Origin: UMGS1994 sp944386155
Lineage (GTDB): Bacteria > Bacillota > Clostridia > TANB77 > CAG-508
Direction: 5' to 3'
Assembly: GCA_963931085.1 (NCBI GenBank)
Contig: OZ006973.1
Location: 186,001 to 250,000 of the forward strand
DNA length: 64,000 nt
The notes below the pieces were generated by a model. That model did no database searches. It saw nothing but the letters and a program-made list of their open reading frames with translations, and had not been told where the DNA came from. Of the stretch, positions 9,082-17,590 are shown in pieces (position 1 is the stretch's first letter; every line of letters starts with the position of its first letter). A program made the position numbers and the translations under genes.

Positions 9082-11094
9082 ATGAATAATGATAATAAGT
9101 TAATAAACAAATTAGTTTCAAGAGCAAAGTTATATTTATTTTTAATTGCTCTATTACTTATTAAAATTTGTATAACAGATAATAATTTAATAGTACCAGC
9201 TGTTATTTTTTATATAGCTATTGTACTTTATACTCTTTGGGTAAATTCAAAGAAAAAGTCAGAAATAGAATCTCATATAGAAGAAGTTGCTATAGGGATG
9301 AATTTTGCTGTAAGAAACTATTTAAATAAATCACCAATACCTTTAATAGTAATTGAAACAGATGGAAATGTTATTTTTAAAAGTCCAAGATTTATTAAGG
9401 AGTTTTCTAGTCTAAATGATGATATTGATATAAATACATATTTAGAGAGTATAATAAAAGAAATAAAACTTGAGATTGAAAATAAAGATAAAAAAGAGAT
9501 AATCAAACAAATAACAATAGAAAATAAGGTTTATAAGATCTTCTGTGAATACTCAGCAAGTAGAAAAAGAGATAAAAGAAGAAGAAAAGAATATGTATTA
9601 TCACTATATTTTATAGATGATACTAAATATAATGAATTATTTGATAAATATACAAACGAAAAAGTTTGTATAGGTGTTGCTATGATAGATAACTATGAGG
9701 AAATAATTCAAAGATTATTACCAGAGGAAAAATTACAAGTAATTGCAACAGTTGAAAAAGCAATTTATGATTGGGCTTCTTCTACAGGTGGTGTTATAGT
9801 AAAATCTGATAGAGATTTATTTATATACATTTTTGAACAAAAATATTTATCAGAAATAGAGAAAAATAAAGTACAAATATTAGACTTAGTAAAAGAGATT
9901 GGTTCTAGAACGCCTATTACATTAAGTATTGCAATATCAAATGAAGGTGAAAACTATTATGAAAGATATAAATCTGCTATGGCAGGACTTGATATTGTAT
10001 TAGGACGTGGTGGAGATCAAGCAATTATTAGAAAAGACGGTAAATATAAATTTTATGGCGGTACAACTCTTGAAGTTGAAAAGCGTACAAAAGTAAAGGC
10101 TAGAATAGTAGCTCATACTTTGGAAGAGTTGATAAAAGATTCAGATAATGTTGTTATAATGGGACATAAAAATGGAGATATAGATTCATTAGGATCTAGT
10201 TTAGGATTATATAGAATTGCTAAAACTCTTGGAAAAGAAGCATATGTCGTAAGTGATATTTTTGGTGCTTCTCTAGGAAAATTCGTAGATACTTTAAAAA
10301 GTGCAGATGAGTATAAAAATGTTATAATTGATGAAAAAGAAGCTTTATTAAAAGTAAAAGATAATACATTATTAATAGTAGTTGATACTCATAAAAAGTC
10401 ACTTGTACAAGTTCCGGAATTATTAAATAAAACAACTAAAATAGTTGTAATAGATCATCATAGAAAAAGTACAGATTTTATCGAAAATGTTTCATTAAGC
10501 CTTCATGAAGTATATGCATCATCTGCTGCAGAGCTTGTAACAGAGATAATTCAATATACAGATGTAGATGTTAAATTAACAGATATAGAAATAGAAGCTT
10601 TATATGGTGGAATCATGGTCGATACTAAAAACTTTACATTCAAAACTGGCGTTAGAACTTTTGAAGTTGCAGCATATTTGAGAAAATTTGGTGTTGATAT
10701 TATTAAAGTTAAAAAATGGTTCCAAAGTGACTTAGAAAGCTATAATTTAATTGCAGATATAGTAAAAAATGCAGAAGTAATAGAGGGATCTATCGGTATT
10801 TCAATATATGATAAAGTAGATAAAGATGCAAGTGTAATTTGTGCAAAAGCTGCAGATGAACTTTTAACTATTAGTGATATAACAGCATCTTTCGTAATAG
10901 GAAATACAGGTGATAAGATTTGTATAAGTGGTAGAAGTATTGGTAATATAAATGTACAAATTATTCTAGAAAAATTAGGAGGAGGAGGACATATTACTCT
11001 TGCTGGAGCTCAACTTGAAGGTGTAACTATTGAAGAAGCTAAAGATGAGCTTATTAATAGAATAAATGAATACTTCTCAGAAACTGTGGAATAA
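9082..11094 (+). CDS. gdpP: Cyclic-di-AMP phosphodiesterase GdpP (DHH/DHHA1, PAS, degenerate GGDEF)
   Basis: The 670-residue membrane protein hydrolyses the second messenger c-di-AMP. Two N-terminal helices (about 14-52) are followed by a PAS-like region, a degenerate GGDEF domain (GRGGDQA in place of a true GGDEF), a DHH domain with GHKNGDIDSLG, VVDTHKK and the DHH signature VIDHHRKS, and a C-terminal DHHA1 domain with GGGGHITLAGAQ. Length and order match the YybT/GdpP family. The ATG follows TTAGGGGAAAAAG. It is followed directly by rplI and dnaB, the classical Firmicutes arrangement. Confidence 0.95.
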   Translation: MNNDNKLINKLVSRAKLYLFLIALLLIKICITDNNLIVPAVIFYIAIVLYTLWVNSKKKSEIESHIEEVAIGMNFAVRNYLNKSPIPLIVIETDGNVIFKSPRFIKEFSSLNDDIDINTYLESIIKEIKLEIENKDKKEIIKQITIENKVYKIFCEYSASRKRDKRRRKEYVLSLYFIDDTKYNELFDKYTNEKVCIGVAMIDNYEEIIQRLLPEEKLQVIATVEKAIYDWASSTGGVIVKSDRDLFIYIFEQKYLSEIEKNKVQILDLVKEIGSRTPITLSIAISNEGENYYERYKSAMAGLDIVLGRGGDQAIIRKDGKYKFYGGTTLEVEKRTKVKARIVAHTLEELIKDSDNVVIMGHKNGDIDSLGSSLGLYRIAKTLGKEAYVVSDIFGASLGKFVDTLKSADEYKNVIIDEKEALLKVKDNTLLIVVDTHKKSLVQVPELLNKTTKIVVIDHHRKSTDFIENVSLSLHEVYASSAAELVTEIIQYTDVDVKLTDIEIEALYGGIMVDTKNFTFKTGVRTFEVAAYLRKFGVDIIKVKKWFQSDLESYNLIADIVKNAEVIEGSIGISIYDKVDKDASVICAKAADELLTISDITASFVIGNTGDKICISGRSIGNINVQIILEKLGGGGHITLAGAQLEGVTIEEAKDELINRINEYFSETVE

Positions 11095-11119
11095 AATAAA
11101 AAGGAGGAAATATAAATAT

Positions 11120-11563
11120 ATGAAAGTTATATTAAAAGCAGATATTAAAGGGGTAGGCAAAAAAGACGAAGTTATTAATGCAAGTGATGGATATGCAAGA
11201 AATTATTTATTTCCTAAAAATTTAGCAGTTGAAGCAAATAATGAGAATTTAGCAAAGCTTAAATCTAAAAATGATTCAAAAGCTTTTAAAAGAGAAACAG
11301 AAAGAAAGTTAGCAGAAGATATTGCAAAGAAAATTAATTCAATTACATTAACAATGATAGTAAAAGCTGGAGAAAATGGTAAAATTTTTGGAGGAGTTAC
11401 AGCAAAAGAAATAGCAGAAGCTCTTAAAAATGAATATGTAATTGAAGTTGATAAAAAGAAAATAATTTTAAATGAAACAATTAAAAATTTAGGTAGTTTT
11501 GTAATTGATATAAAATTATTTGAAGGAATAGTTGCAAAATTGAAATTAAATGTAGTAGCATAA
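11120..11563 (+). CDS. rplI: 50S ribosomal protein L9
   Basis: The product begins MKVILKADIKGVGKK and has the L9 signature (GYARNYLFPKNLA), with the normal length of 147-148 residues. The start is set at 11120 because AAGGAGG (11101-11107) is well placed for it; an in-frame upstream ATG inside the end of gdpP would add 18 unrelated residues. L9 binds 23S rRNA domain V and helps keep the reading frame, which is of interest given the unusual frameshift sites in this window. Confidence 0.97.
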   Translation: MKVILKADIKGVGKKDEVINASDGYARNYLFPKNLAVEANNENLAKLKSKNDSKAFKRETERKLAEDIAKKINSITLTMIVKAGENGKIFGGVTAKEIAEALKNEYVIEVDKKKIILNETIKNLGSFVIDIKLFEGIVAKLKLNVVA

Positions 11564-11619
11564 AAACTATAATAAAATAAAGATAATAATATATAAACAT
11601 AAGATAAAATAAAAAATAG

Positions 11620-11648
11620 AAAGGTAGACAATTAAGTCTACCTTTTGA
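11620..11648 (+). terminator. Hairpin terminator or attenuator between rplI and dnaB
   Basis: AAAGGTAGAC (11620-11629) pairs perfectly with GTCTACCTTT (11636-11645) across a six-base loop, and a short T run follows. It is probably a partial terminator, because dnaB starts 40 bases later without an obvious new promoter. Confidence 0.6.
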
Positions 11649-11688
11649 TAATATATAGAAAACTACTAATAAGAGAAAGGGAATGCTT

Positions 11689-13023
11689 ATGGAACTTGGA
11701 AAAATACCACCACATGATATTGAAGCAGAACAAGCGATTTTAGGAAGTATGCTTACAGATAAAGATGCAGTTATGGCAGCAATGGAAGTACTAAGAGAAG
11801 AAGATTTTTATAGAGATGATAACAAGGCTATTTTTGATGCTATGATGAGCTTATATAGTAGATCAGAGCCTATAGATATTATCACAGTAAAGTCAGAACT
11901 TATTTCAAATGGAAAGTTTGAACAAGTAGGTGGACTTGAATATCTAGTAATGCTTCCAGAAAAAGTGCCAACGACTACAAATGTTGACAAATACATAAAA
12001 ATTGTAGAAGAAAAATCATTACTTAGAAATCTTATTAAAACTGCAAATGATATTATTGCTGTTGGATATGATCAAACAGAAGATGTAGAAGATATAATGA
12101 ATGTGGCAGAAAAGAAAATATTTGATGTAATGCAAAGGAAAAGTCAAAAAGGATATAATTCGATTAAAGATGTTTTAGTTGGAACTTTTGCAGAGCTTGA
12201 AAAATTATATAACCAAAAAGGGGCTTTATCAGGAATCCCTACAGGATTTTCAGATTTAGATTACAAAACATCAGGACTTCATAATTCTGATTTGATTATA
12301 GTTGCGGCAAGACCTGCTATGGGTAAATCAGCTTTTGCTATAAACATTGCTACAAATGTTGCAGTACAAAGTAATGTACCAGTTATTGTATTTAACCTAG
12401 AGATGTCAAAAGAACAAGTTGCTAATAGAATAATTTGTAGTGAAGCTATGGTAGATAGCAATAAGATAAGAACAGGAAAAATAGAAGATGAAGATTGGAT
12501 AAAGCTTGCTAATGCATCAGGAAAATTAGCGGAAGCTCCAATATACATAGATGATACACCAGGAATTTCTATAATGGAAATAAGAGCAAAATGTAGAAAA
12601 ATGAAACTTGAAAAAAATATTGGTTTAGTAGTAATAGATTATCTTCAATTAGTACAAGCTAGTAGTAAGAAAAATAGTAGCCGTGAGCAAGAAATTTCTG
12701 AAATTAGTAGATCTTTAAAGATTCTAGCAAAAGAGCTAGATGTTCCAGTAATTGCTTTATCACAACTTTCAAGAGCGGCAGAACAAAGAAAAGATGATCA
12801 TAGACCGATGCTTTCTGATTTGAGAGAGTCTGGAGCTATTGAACAAGATGCTGATATAGTAATGTTTTTATATAGAGATGACTATTATAATGAAAATAGT
12901 GAAAAGAAAAATATTGCTGAAGTTATACTTGCTAAGCATAGAGGTGGATCAACAGGTACAGTAGAGCTAGCTTGGCTTGGTAATTATACGAAGTTTGCAA
13001 ATTTAGAAAAATATAGAGAATAG
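11689..13023 (+). CDS. dnaB: Replicative DNA helicase (DnaB family)
   Basis: The 444-residue hexameric helicase unwinds DNA at the replication fork. An N-terminal DnaB domain (IPPHDIEAEQAILGSML) precedes a RecA-like domain with Walker A in ARPAMGKSAFA, Walker B in LVVIDYLQLV, and a C-terminal DLRESGAIEQDAD motif. Two in-frame ATGs exist at 11683 and 11689. The second is preferred because the AAAGGG ribosome site (11676-11681) is only one base from the first. tilS starts eight bases after the stop, which suggests co-transcription. Confidence 0.96.
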   Translation: MELGKIPPHDIEAEQAILGSMLTDKDAVMAAMEVLREEDFYRDDNKAIFDAMMSLYSRSEPIDIITVKSELISNGKFEQVGGLEYLVMLPEKVPTTTNVDKYIKIVEEKSLLRNLIKTANDIIAVGYDQTEDVEDIMNVAEKKIFDVMQRKSQKGYNSIKDVLVGTFAELEKLYNQKGALSGIPTGFSDLDYKTSGLHNSDLIIVAARPAMGKSAFAINIATNVAVQSNVPVIVFNLEMSKEQVANRIICSEAMVDSNKIRTGKIEDEDWIKLANASGKLAEAPIYIDDTPGISIMEIRAKCRKMKLEKNIGLVVIDYLQLVQASSKKNSSREQEISEISRSLKILAKELDVPVIALSQLSRAAEQRKDDHRPMLSDLRESGAIEQDADIVMFLYRDDYYNENSEKKNIAEVILAKHRGGSTGTVELAWLGNYTKFANLEKYRE

Positions 13024-13031
13024 GAATTTAT

Positions 13032-14015
13032 ATGGTAAAGGAAAAGGTTTTAGAAACAATTAAAAAATATAATTTAATAAGTAAAAACGATAAAATAGTA
13101 GTTGCCGTTTCTGGCGGTCCTGATTCTATGTGTTTATTACATATTTTACTTTCATTAAGGGAAGAATATAATCTAGAATTAAATGTTGCTCATATAAATC
13201 ATATGATAAGAGAAAATGCAATTATAGATGAAGAGTATGTAAAAGCTTTTTGCGAAGAAAATAATGTGAAATTATTTGTAAAAAAAGCAGATGTGCTGAG
13301 CATATCAAAAGAAAATAGGATTGGTACTGAAGAAGCGGGAAGAAAAGTAAGATATGAGTTTTTCAATGAAGTTAAGGAGATGACTTCTTCGAATAAAATA
13401 GCAATAGCTCATAATAAAAATGATAAAGTTGAGACAGTTCTTTTAAACTTAATTAGAGGAACAGGGACTTATGGTTTAATTGGAATAGAACCTAAGAATG
13501 GAATTTATATAAGGCCTTTGCTAGAAATAGAAAGAAAAGATATAGAAGAATATTGTAAGATAAACAATATAAATCCTAGAATTGACGAGTCTAATTTTCA
13601 AAACATATATAACAGAAATAAAATTAGGAATGTAGTTATACCTTTTATAGAAAAAGAGTTTAATCCAAACATTATAAATACAATTTCAAGATTATCTGAT
13701 ATAGTAAAAGAAGAAGAAAATTACTTTAATGAATTAGTAGAGTTAGAATATAAAAATATTGTTATTGAAGAAACAAATGATTATATAAAGTTAAATCTTA
13801 GAGAATTTAATAAAATTAATATAGTAATAAGGAAAAGATTAATATTTTATACAATTAATAAATTATTAGGAAATACAATGGGAATAGAGAAAATACATGT
13901 AGAAGATATAATAAAATTATGTTCTAATAATATCGGAAATAAGTATTTAGTTCCAAAAAGAAAAATAAAAGTTAGTTTAAAAAATAAACAATTATATTTT
14001 GAGAAGAACAGTTAG
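13032..14015 (+). CDS. tilS: tRNA(Ile)-lysidine synthase, short form
   Basis: TilS converts the wobble C of the tRNA-Ile CAU anticodon to lysidine, so that it reads AUA. The PP-loop motif VVAVSGGPDSMCLL lies near residue 25, followed by HINHMIRENA and the RN-rich substrate loop (NRNKIRNVVIPF). At 327 residues it lacks most of the C-terminal domain found in forms of about 460 residues, like the compact TilS of some other bacteria. No frameshift or CGG explains the short length. The AUA-rich codon usage of this genome makes the enzyme essential. Confidence 0.93.
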   Translation: MVKEKVLETIKKYNLISKNDKIVVAVSGGPDSMCLLHILLSLREEYNLELNVAHINHMIRENAIIDEEYVKAFCEENNVKLFVKKADVLSISKENRIGTEEAGRKVRYEFFNEVKEMTSSNKIAIAHNKNDKVETVLLNLIRGTGTYGLIGIEPKNGIYIRPLLEIERKDIEEYCKINNINPRIDESNFQNIYNRNKIRNVVIPFIEKEFNPNIINTISRLSDIVKEEENYFNELVELEYKNIVIEETNDYIKLNLREFNKINIVIRKRLIFYTINKLLGNTMGIEKIHVEDIIKLCSNNIGNKYLVPKRKIKVSLKNKQLYFEKNS

Positions 14016-14044
14016 GGAATAAAGTAATAAAAGAAAAAAGGAAG

Positions 14045-14084
14045 AAAAAATATCATTAAGCTATAATCTTAGTGATATTTTTTA
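14045..14084 (+). terminator. Terminator after tilS
   Basis: AAATATCATTAAG pairs with CTTAGTGATATTT (one G-T pair) around a seven-base loop, followed by a T run at about 14078-14083. It ends the gdpP-to-tilS group. Confidence 0.75.
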
Positions 14085-14184
14085 TATATTTAAAGTAATA
14101 AAAAAGAAATAATTTATCTAGTATACTTTCCGTAGGTAACTAGAAAGTGCTTTGTTACAAGGATATTTCATTTGAAAAAAAGTA

Positions 14185-14213
14185 TTGAAATAAACAGATA
14201 CATATGCTATATT
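14185..14213 (+). promoter_or_regulatory. Sigma-A type promoter for ftsH
   Basis: TTGAAA (14185-14190) and TATATT (14208-14213) are 17 bases apart. They lie about 70 bases before the TTG start of ftsH. Confidence 0.55.
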
Positions 14214-14283
14214 TTAGACTAGATACAAAGTAAATGTTCTATAAATATAATTTTAGAATATATAAAATAAGGAGGATTTAAAT

Positions 14284-16095
14284 TTGAAAAGCGGAATTAA
14301 AAAGATAGCATTATGGTTGATTTTATTATGTGTATTTTTATTAGTATTGTCTGCAATAAGTAATTCAGTAAATAAGCAACTAAGCTATTCAAAATTATTA
14401 CAAGAAATCGAAAATAATAACGTAGAAAAAGTTACAATTTCAGATGATGGAAAGAGTGCTTTAGTTACAATCAAAGAAGGGGATAATGCTGGAGAAAAAA
14501 ATGTAATGATTCCTAGCCTTGATAACTTCATTGATCGTACAACAGATAGATTAACAAATGGTGAGATAGAACTAACTCAAACAGAAAAATCACAATTTGT
14601 AGCAGTTCTTGAAACATTTGGTCCAACTATTTTACTAATGATATTTATATTCTTTGCATGGATGTTGTTTATGAATCCAGGTTCTCAAGGCGGAAACAAA
14701 ACAATGTCTTTTGGAAAGAGTAAAGCAAGAATGATGACTCCAGCAGATAAGAATAAAATTACATTTGCAGATGTTGCTGGTGTTGATGAAGAAAAAGAAG
14801 AATTAGAAGAAATTGTTGAATTCTTAAAGAGTCCAAAAAAATATACTGATATGGGAGCTAGAATTCCTAAAGGAGTTTTACTTGTAGGACATCCAGGTAC
14901 TGGTAAGACTTTACTTGCAAAAGCTGTTGCTGGAGAAGCAGGAGTACCATTTTTCATTATAAGTGGTTCTGACTTCGTTGAAATGTTTGTCGGAGTTGGT
15001 GCTTCAAGAGTAAGAGATTTATTTGAACAAGCAAAGAAAAATGCTCCATGTATTATATTTATAGATGAAATAGATGCCGTAGGACGTCAAAGAGGTGCAG
15101 GTCTTGGTGGAGGACATGATGAAAGAGAACAAACATTAAATCAATTATTAGTTGAAATGGATGGTTTTTCAGCAAATGAAGGTGTTATAGTTTTAGCTGC
15201 AACAAATAGACCTGACGTACTAGATAAAGCTTTATTAAGAGCTGGTAGATTTGATAGACAAATAGTAGTAGGAACACCAGATGTTAAAGCTAGAGAGCAA
15301 ATACTAGAAGTTCATGCTAGAAAGAAAAAATTAGCTGATGATGTAGATTTAGGAACAATTGCTAAAAATACATCTGGATTCGCAGGTGCAGATTTAGAGA
15401 ATATCTTAAATGAAGCAGCTTTACTTGCTGCTAGAAGAGATCAAAAAGAAATAACAATGAAAGATATAGAAGATGCAATGGTTAAAGTTACAATGGGACC
15501 AGAGAAGAAGACAAAAGTAATTAGTGACAAAGAGAAAAAATTAGTAGCTTTCCATGAAGCTGGTCATGCTGTTGTAAGTAAATTCTTACCAACACAAGAT
15601 CAAGTACATCAAATATCTATTATTCCAAGAGGAATGGCTGGTGGTTATACAATGTATAAACCATCTGAGGATAAATCATTTATGTCAAAAACAGAAATGG
15701 AAGAAAGAATTGTATCATTACTTGGTGGTAGAGTTGCTGAACAATTAGTTTTAGGTGATATATCTACAGGAGCTAGTAATGATATTGAAAGAGCTTCTGA
15801 TATAGCAAGAAGTATGGTTATGAAATATGGTATGAGTGAAAAACTAGGAACTATAGCATTTGGTTCAGGACAAGAAGAAATATTCTTAGGAAGAGACATA
15901 GCTCAAGGAAGAAACTATAGTGAACAAACTTCTGCAGATATAGATTCAGAAGTAAGAAGAATTATAGATAAAGCTTATAAAACAGCTGAACAAATATTAA
16001 CAATGCAAATGGATAAATTAACTGCTGTTGCAAATGTTTTATTAGAAAAAGAGAAAATCGACGGAGAAGAATTTGAAGAGATTTTTAATAGCTAA
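14284..16095 (+). CDS. ftsH: ATP-dependent zinc metalloprotease FtsH
   Basis: The membrane-bound AAA+ protease (603 residues) degrades misfolded and regulatory proteins. Helices at about 6-27 and 112-131 flank an extracytoplasmic domain. Walker A is GHPGTGKT (202-209; the second residue is His rather than the usual Pro), Walker B is IIFIDEIDAV, the second region of homology is present, and the zinc motif HEAGH starts at His424. The start is TTG, eight bases after a perfect AAGGAGG. The order tilS-ftsH is typical, but no hpt gene lies between them. Confidence 0.97.
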   Translation: MKSGIKKIALWLILLCVFLLVLSAISNSVNKQLSYSKLLQEIENNNVEKVTISDDGKSALVTIKEGDNAGEKNVMIPSLDNFIDRTTDRLTNGEIELTQTEKSQFVAVLETFGPTILLMIFIFFAWMLFMNPGSQGGNKTMSFGKSKARMMTPADKNKITFADVAGVDEEKEELEEIVEFLKSPKKYTDMGARIPKGVLLVGHPGTGKTLLAKAVAGEAGVPFFIISGSDFVEMFVGVGASRVRDLFEQAKKNAPCIIFIDEIDAVGRQRGAGLGGGHDEREQTLNQLLVEMDGFSANEGVIVLAATNRPDVLDKALLRAGRFDRQIVVGTPDVKAREQILEVHARKKKLADDVDLGTIAKNTSGFAGADLENILNEAALLAARRDQKEITMKDIEDAMVKVTMGPEKKTKVISDKEKKLVAFHEAGHAVVSKFLPTQDQVHQISIIPRGMAGGYTMYKPSEDKSFMSKTEMEERIVSLLGGRVAEQLVLGDISTGASNDIERASDIARSMVMKYGMSEKLGTIAFGSGQEEIFLGRDIAQGRNYSEQTSADIDSEVRRIIDKAYKTAEQILTMQMDKLTAVANVLLEKEKIDGEEFEEIFNS

Positions 16096-16131
16096 TAAAA
16101 AAGAAAATATAAATAATTAAAGAAAAAATAT

Positions 16132-16170
16132 AAAACTATCTTTAGGAAAACTTAAAGATAGTTTTTTATT
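16132..16170 (+). terminator. Terminator after ftsH
   Basis: AAAACTATCTTTA (16132-16144) pairs perfectly with TAAAGATAGTTTT around an eight-base loop and is followed by T-rich sequence. Confidence 0.85.
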
Positions 16171-16196
16171 TTGTAAATTATTTCTATATATAAATA

Positions 16197-16225
16197 TTGA
16201 CAAAATATGACAACTATTGTAAGAT
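16197..16225 (+). promoter_or_regulatory. Strong promoter for the secreted-protein gene at 16317
   Basis: TTGACA (16197-16202) and TAAGAT (16220-16225) are 17 bases apart. The leader to the start codon is about 85 bases. Confidence 0.65.
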
Positions 16226-16248
16226 AATGTTAGTTCTGTATAGCGATA

Positions 16249-16266
16249 ACAATATACTTGTATTGT
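16249..16266 (+). promoter_or_regulatory. Inverted repeat in the leader (possible operator)
   Basis: ACAATA (16249-16254) and TATTGT (16261-16266) form a perfect inverted repeat with a six-base centre just downstream of the promoter. A related half-site pair, ACAA-CTA-TTGT, overlaps the promoter spacer. This could be a repressor site; the regulator is unknown. Confidence 0.35.
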
Positions 16267-16316
16267 GCAGGACTAAAAAAGGATGGGGGACACATGAGAA
16301 AGGATAGGTAATCAAT

Positions 16317-16793
16317 ATGAGAAAAAAGACAACCCTTACACGTGTCTTTATGGCACTTATACTGACTTTGACGATGATGGTTTCTTCAACAACAGTTTTT
16401 GCAGCTGAAGCAGCCAGTGAAAACGGCGATCAGCAGGTAATCACTGCAGATAATGAAAATGCGTCTGCAGTAGAAACCAGAGCCCAATCACAGATTGTAA
16501 CAAGAACTTTTAATGCATCAGAACATTTAGATCGTCCGGTAACCACTACATATACAAATTCTGTGATATATGTATCAGTAAGTGATAGTTATAACAGTAG
16601 TAATACATACACTGTTGTATTAACTACACCTAATAATATTAAATATACAAAGCGTATTAAAGGAAATGGTTCATATGTGAAATTCGGAAGATTTTTCCTT
16701 TCAGGACAGTATAATATTTTCTGTTCTATGTATGATGGAAGTTCAGCAAATCAAAAAGTAACAGTAAAGGTGAAATTCAGTAACGAGTTATAA
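16317..16793 (+). CDS. Small secreted protein of unknown function, foreign base composition
   Basis: The 158-residue product has a clear signal peptide (basic MRKK start, hydrophobic core, VFAAEA cleavage region) and a Thr/Ser/Tyr-rich mature part that looks like one small beta domain (TYTVVLTTP, GSYVKFGRFFLSGQYNIF). I do not recognise the family. Codon choice differs from the neighbours (CTG, CCG, GTC, CGT, GCC and ACG are all used), so the gene was probably acquired recently. The start is placed at the MRKK ATG; the SD is ambiguous, with GGATAGG about 10 bases upstream. It has its own promoter and terminator, so it is a single-gene unit. Confidence 0.75.
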   Translation: MRKKTTLTRVFMALILTLTMMVSSTTVFAAEAASENGDQQVITADNENASAVETRAQSQIVTRTFNASEHLDRPVTTTYTNSVIYVSVSDSYNSSNTYTVVLTTPNNIKYTKRIKGNGSYVKFGRFFLSGQYNIFCSMYDGSSANQKVTVKVKFSNEL

Positions 16794-16816
16794 TTAATAT
16801 AAGCTTCCCCCATCCT

Positions 16817-16860
16817 CAAGCTAGTTTTGAGCTTTCTTAACTAGCTTGTTTCCTTATTTT
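16817..16860 (+). terminator. Terminator after the secreted-protein gene
   Basis: CAAGCTAGTT (16817-16826) pairs perfectly with AACTAGCTTG (16839-16848), followed by a T-rich stretch. Confidence 0.75.
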
Positions 16861-16902
16861 GTTACTATGAAATTATATTAAAATGAAAGATGGAGGGTAC
16901 AC

Positions 16903-17523
16903 ATGAAAAGAGATGTAGAAGAAAAAGTACAGGACAATGAAAAAAATGTAACTAAAAAAGATAAAATTATTAGTATAATAAGTAAAATAATTATAGCAAT
17001 ATCTATTACTATAGCTGTTGGTGTTGTGGTATGTTTTATTTGCTATATTTATAATAATATACATTTTACCAATGTACTTAAAGAAAATGGATATGAAACA
17101 AGTAATAATACATATTTTAGGAAGTCTGATGGAGATATAGAATATAAAATAGAAATAGATAGTTATAACATATTTTCTATACCAGATTTTATATTTTCTA
17201 AGAGGAAAATTAATGCTGGAGATCTGAACAGCATTGAAATTGCTCTTATAGAATTTCATGATATAAATAATGAAAATAAAAATCTCATACTACCAACACA
17301 AGTACCAACAAACATTGCAACAGGACAAAAAATGACATTATCAGAATTAAAAGCACAACTAGATGTCCAAAAAGAAGGATATATTATTAATTATTCCAAT
17401 CTAACTGGAGATGCAAATAAAGAAACAGAAAATGTGACTAGAGATGAATGGCTAAAAGTTTCTAAGGACTATATAAGTGGAGTAGAAGAAGCATATAATG
17501 AAGTAGTTAACATGTTTAAATAG
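16903..17523 (+). CDS. Single-helix membrane protein, unknown function
   Basis: The 206-residue protein has a charged cytoplasmic N-terminus (about 1-24), one hydrophobic helix (about 25-50) and an extracytoplasmic domain with no motif I recognise. The ATG follows GATGGAGGGTACAC. Codon use is AT-rich, like the host, unlike the gene just upstream. It converges on the ABC exporter genes and shares their terminator. Confidence 0.7.
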   Translation: MKRDVEEKVQDNEKNVTKKDKIISIISKIIIAISITIAVGVVVCFICYIYNNIHFTNVLKENGYETSNNTYFRKSDGDIEYKIEIDSYNIFSIPDFIFSKRKINAGDLNSIEIALIEFHDINNENKNLILPTQVPTNIATGQKMTLSELKAQLDVQKEGYIINYSNLTGDANKETENVTRDEWLKVSKDYISGVEEAYNEVVNMFK

Positions 17524-17553
17524 AGTTAAAAATAGAATAATAAATAAGATAAA

Positions 17554-17590
17554 AAAAATAAATAGAAGCTATGCTCCTATTTATTTTTTA
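17554..17590. terminator. Bidirectional terminator between convergent genes
   Basis: AAAAATAAATAG (17554-17565) pairs with CTATTTATTTTT (17577-17588), giving T runs on both strands. It overlaps the stop codon of the minus-strand permease. Confidence 0.75.

Noticed and set aside
9082..11094. Active diguanylate cyclase in gdpP
   Set aside because: The GGDEF domain is degenerate (GRGGDQA), as is normal for GdpP; the DHH domain is the active part.
13032..14015. Frameshift explaining the short tilS
   Set aside because: No CGG and no downstream coding continuation in any frame were seen; a naturally compact TilS is more likely.
14115..14165. Possible riboswitch-like segment upstream of ftsH, loosely similar to 2561-2595
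   Set aside because: Both contain TTCCGTA and GTTAC/GTAAC words, but no known riboswitch core or consistent fold could be recognised by eye.
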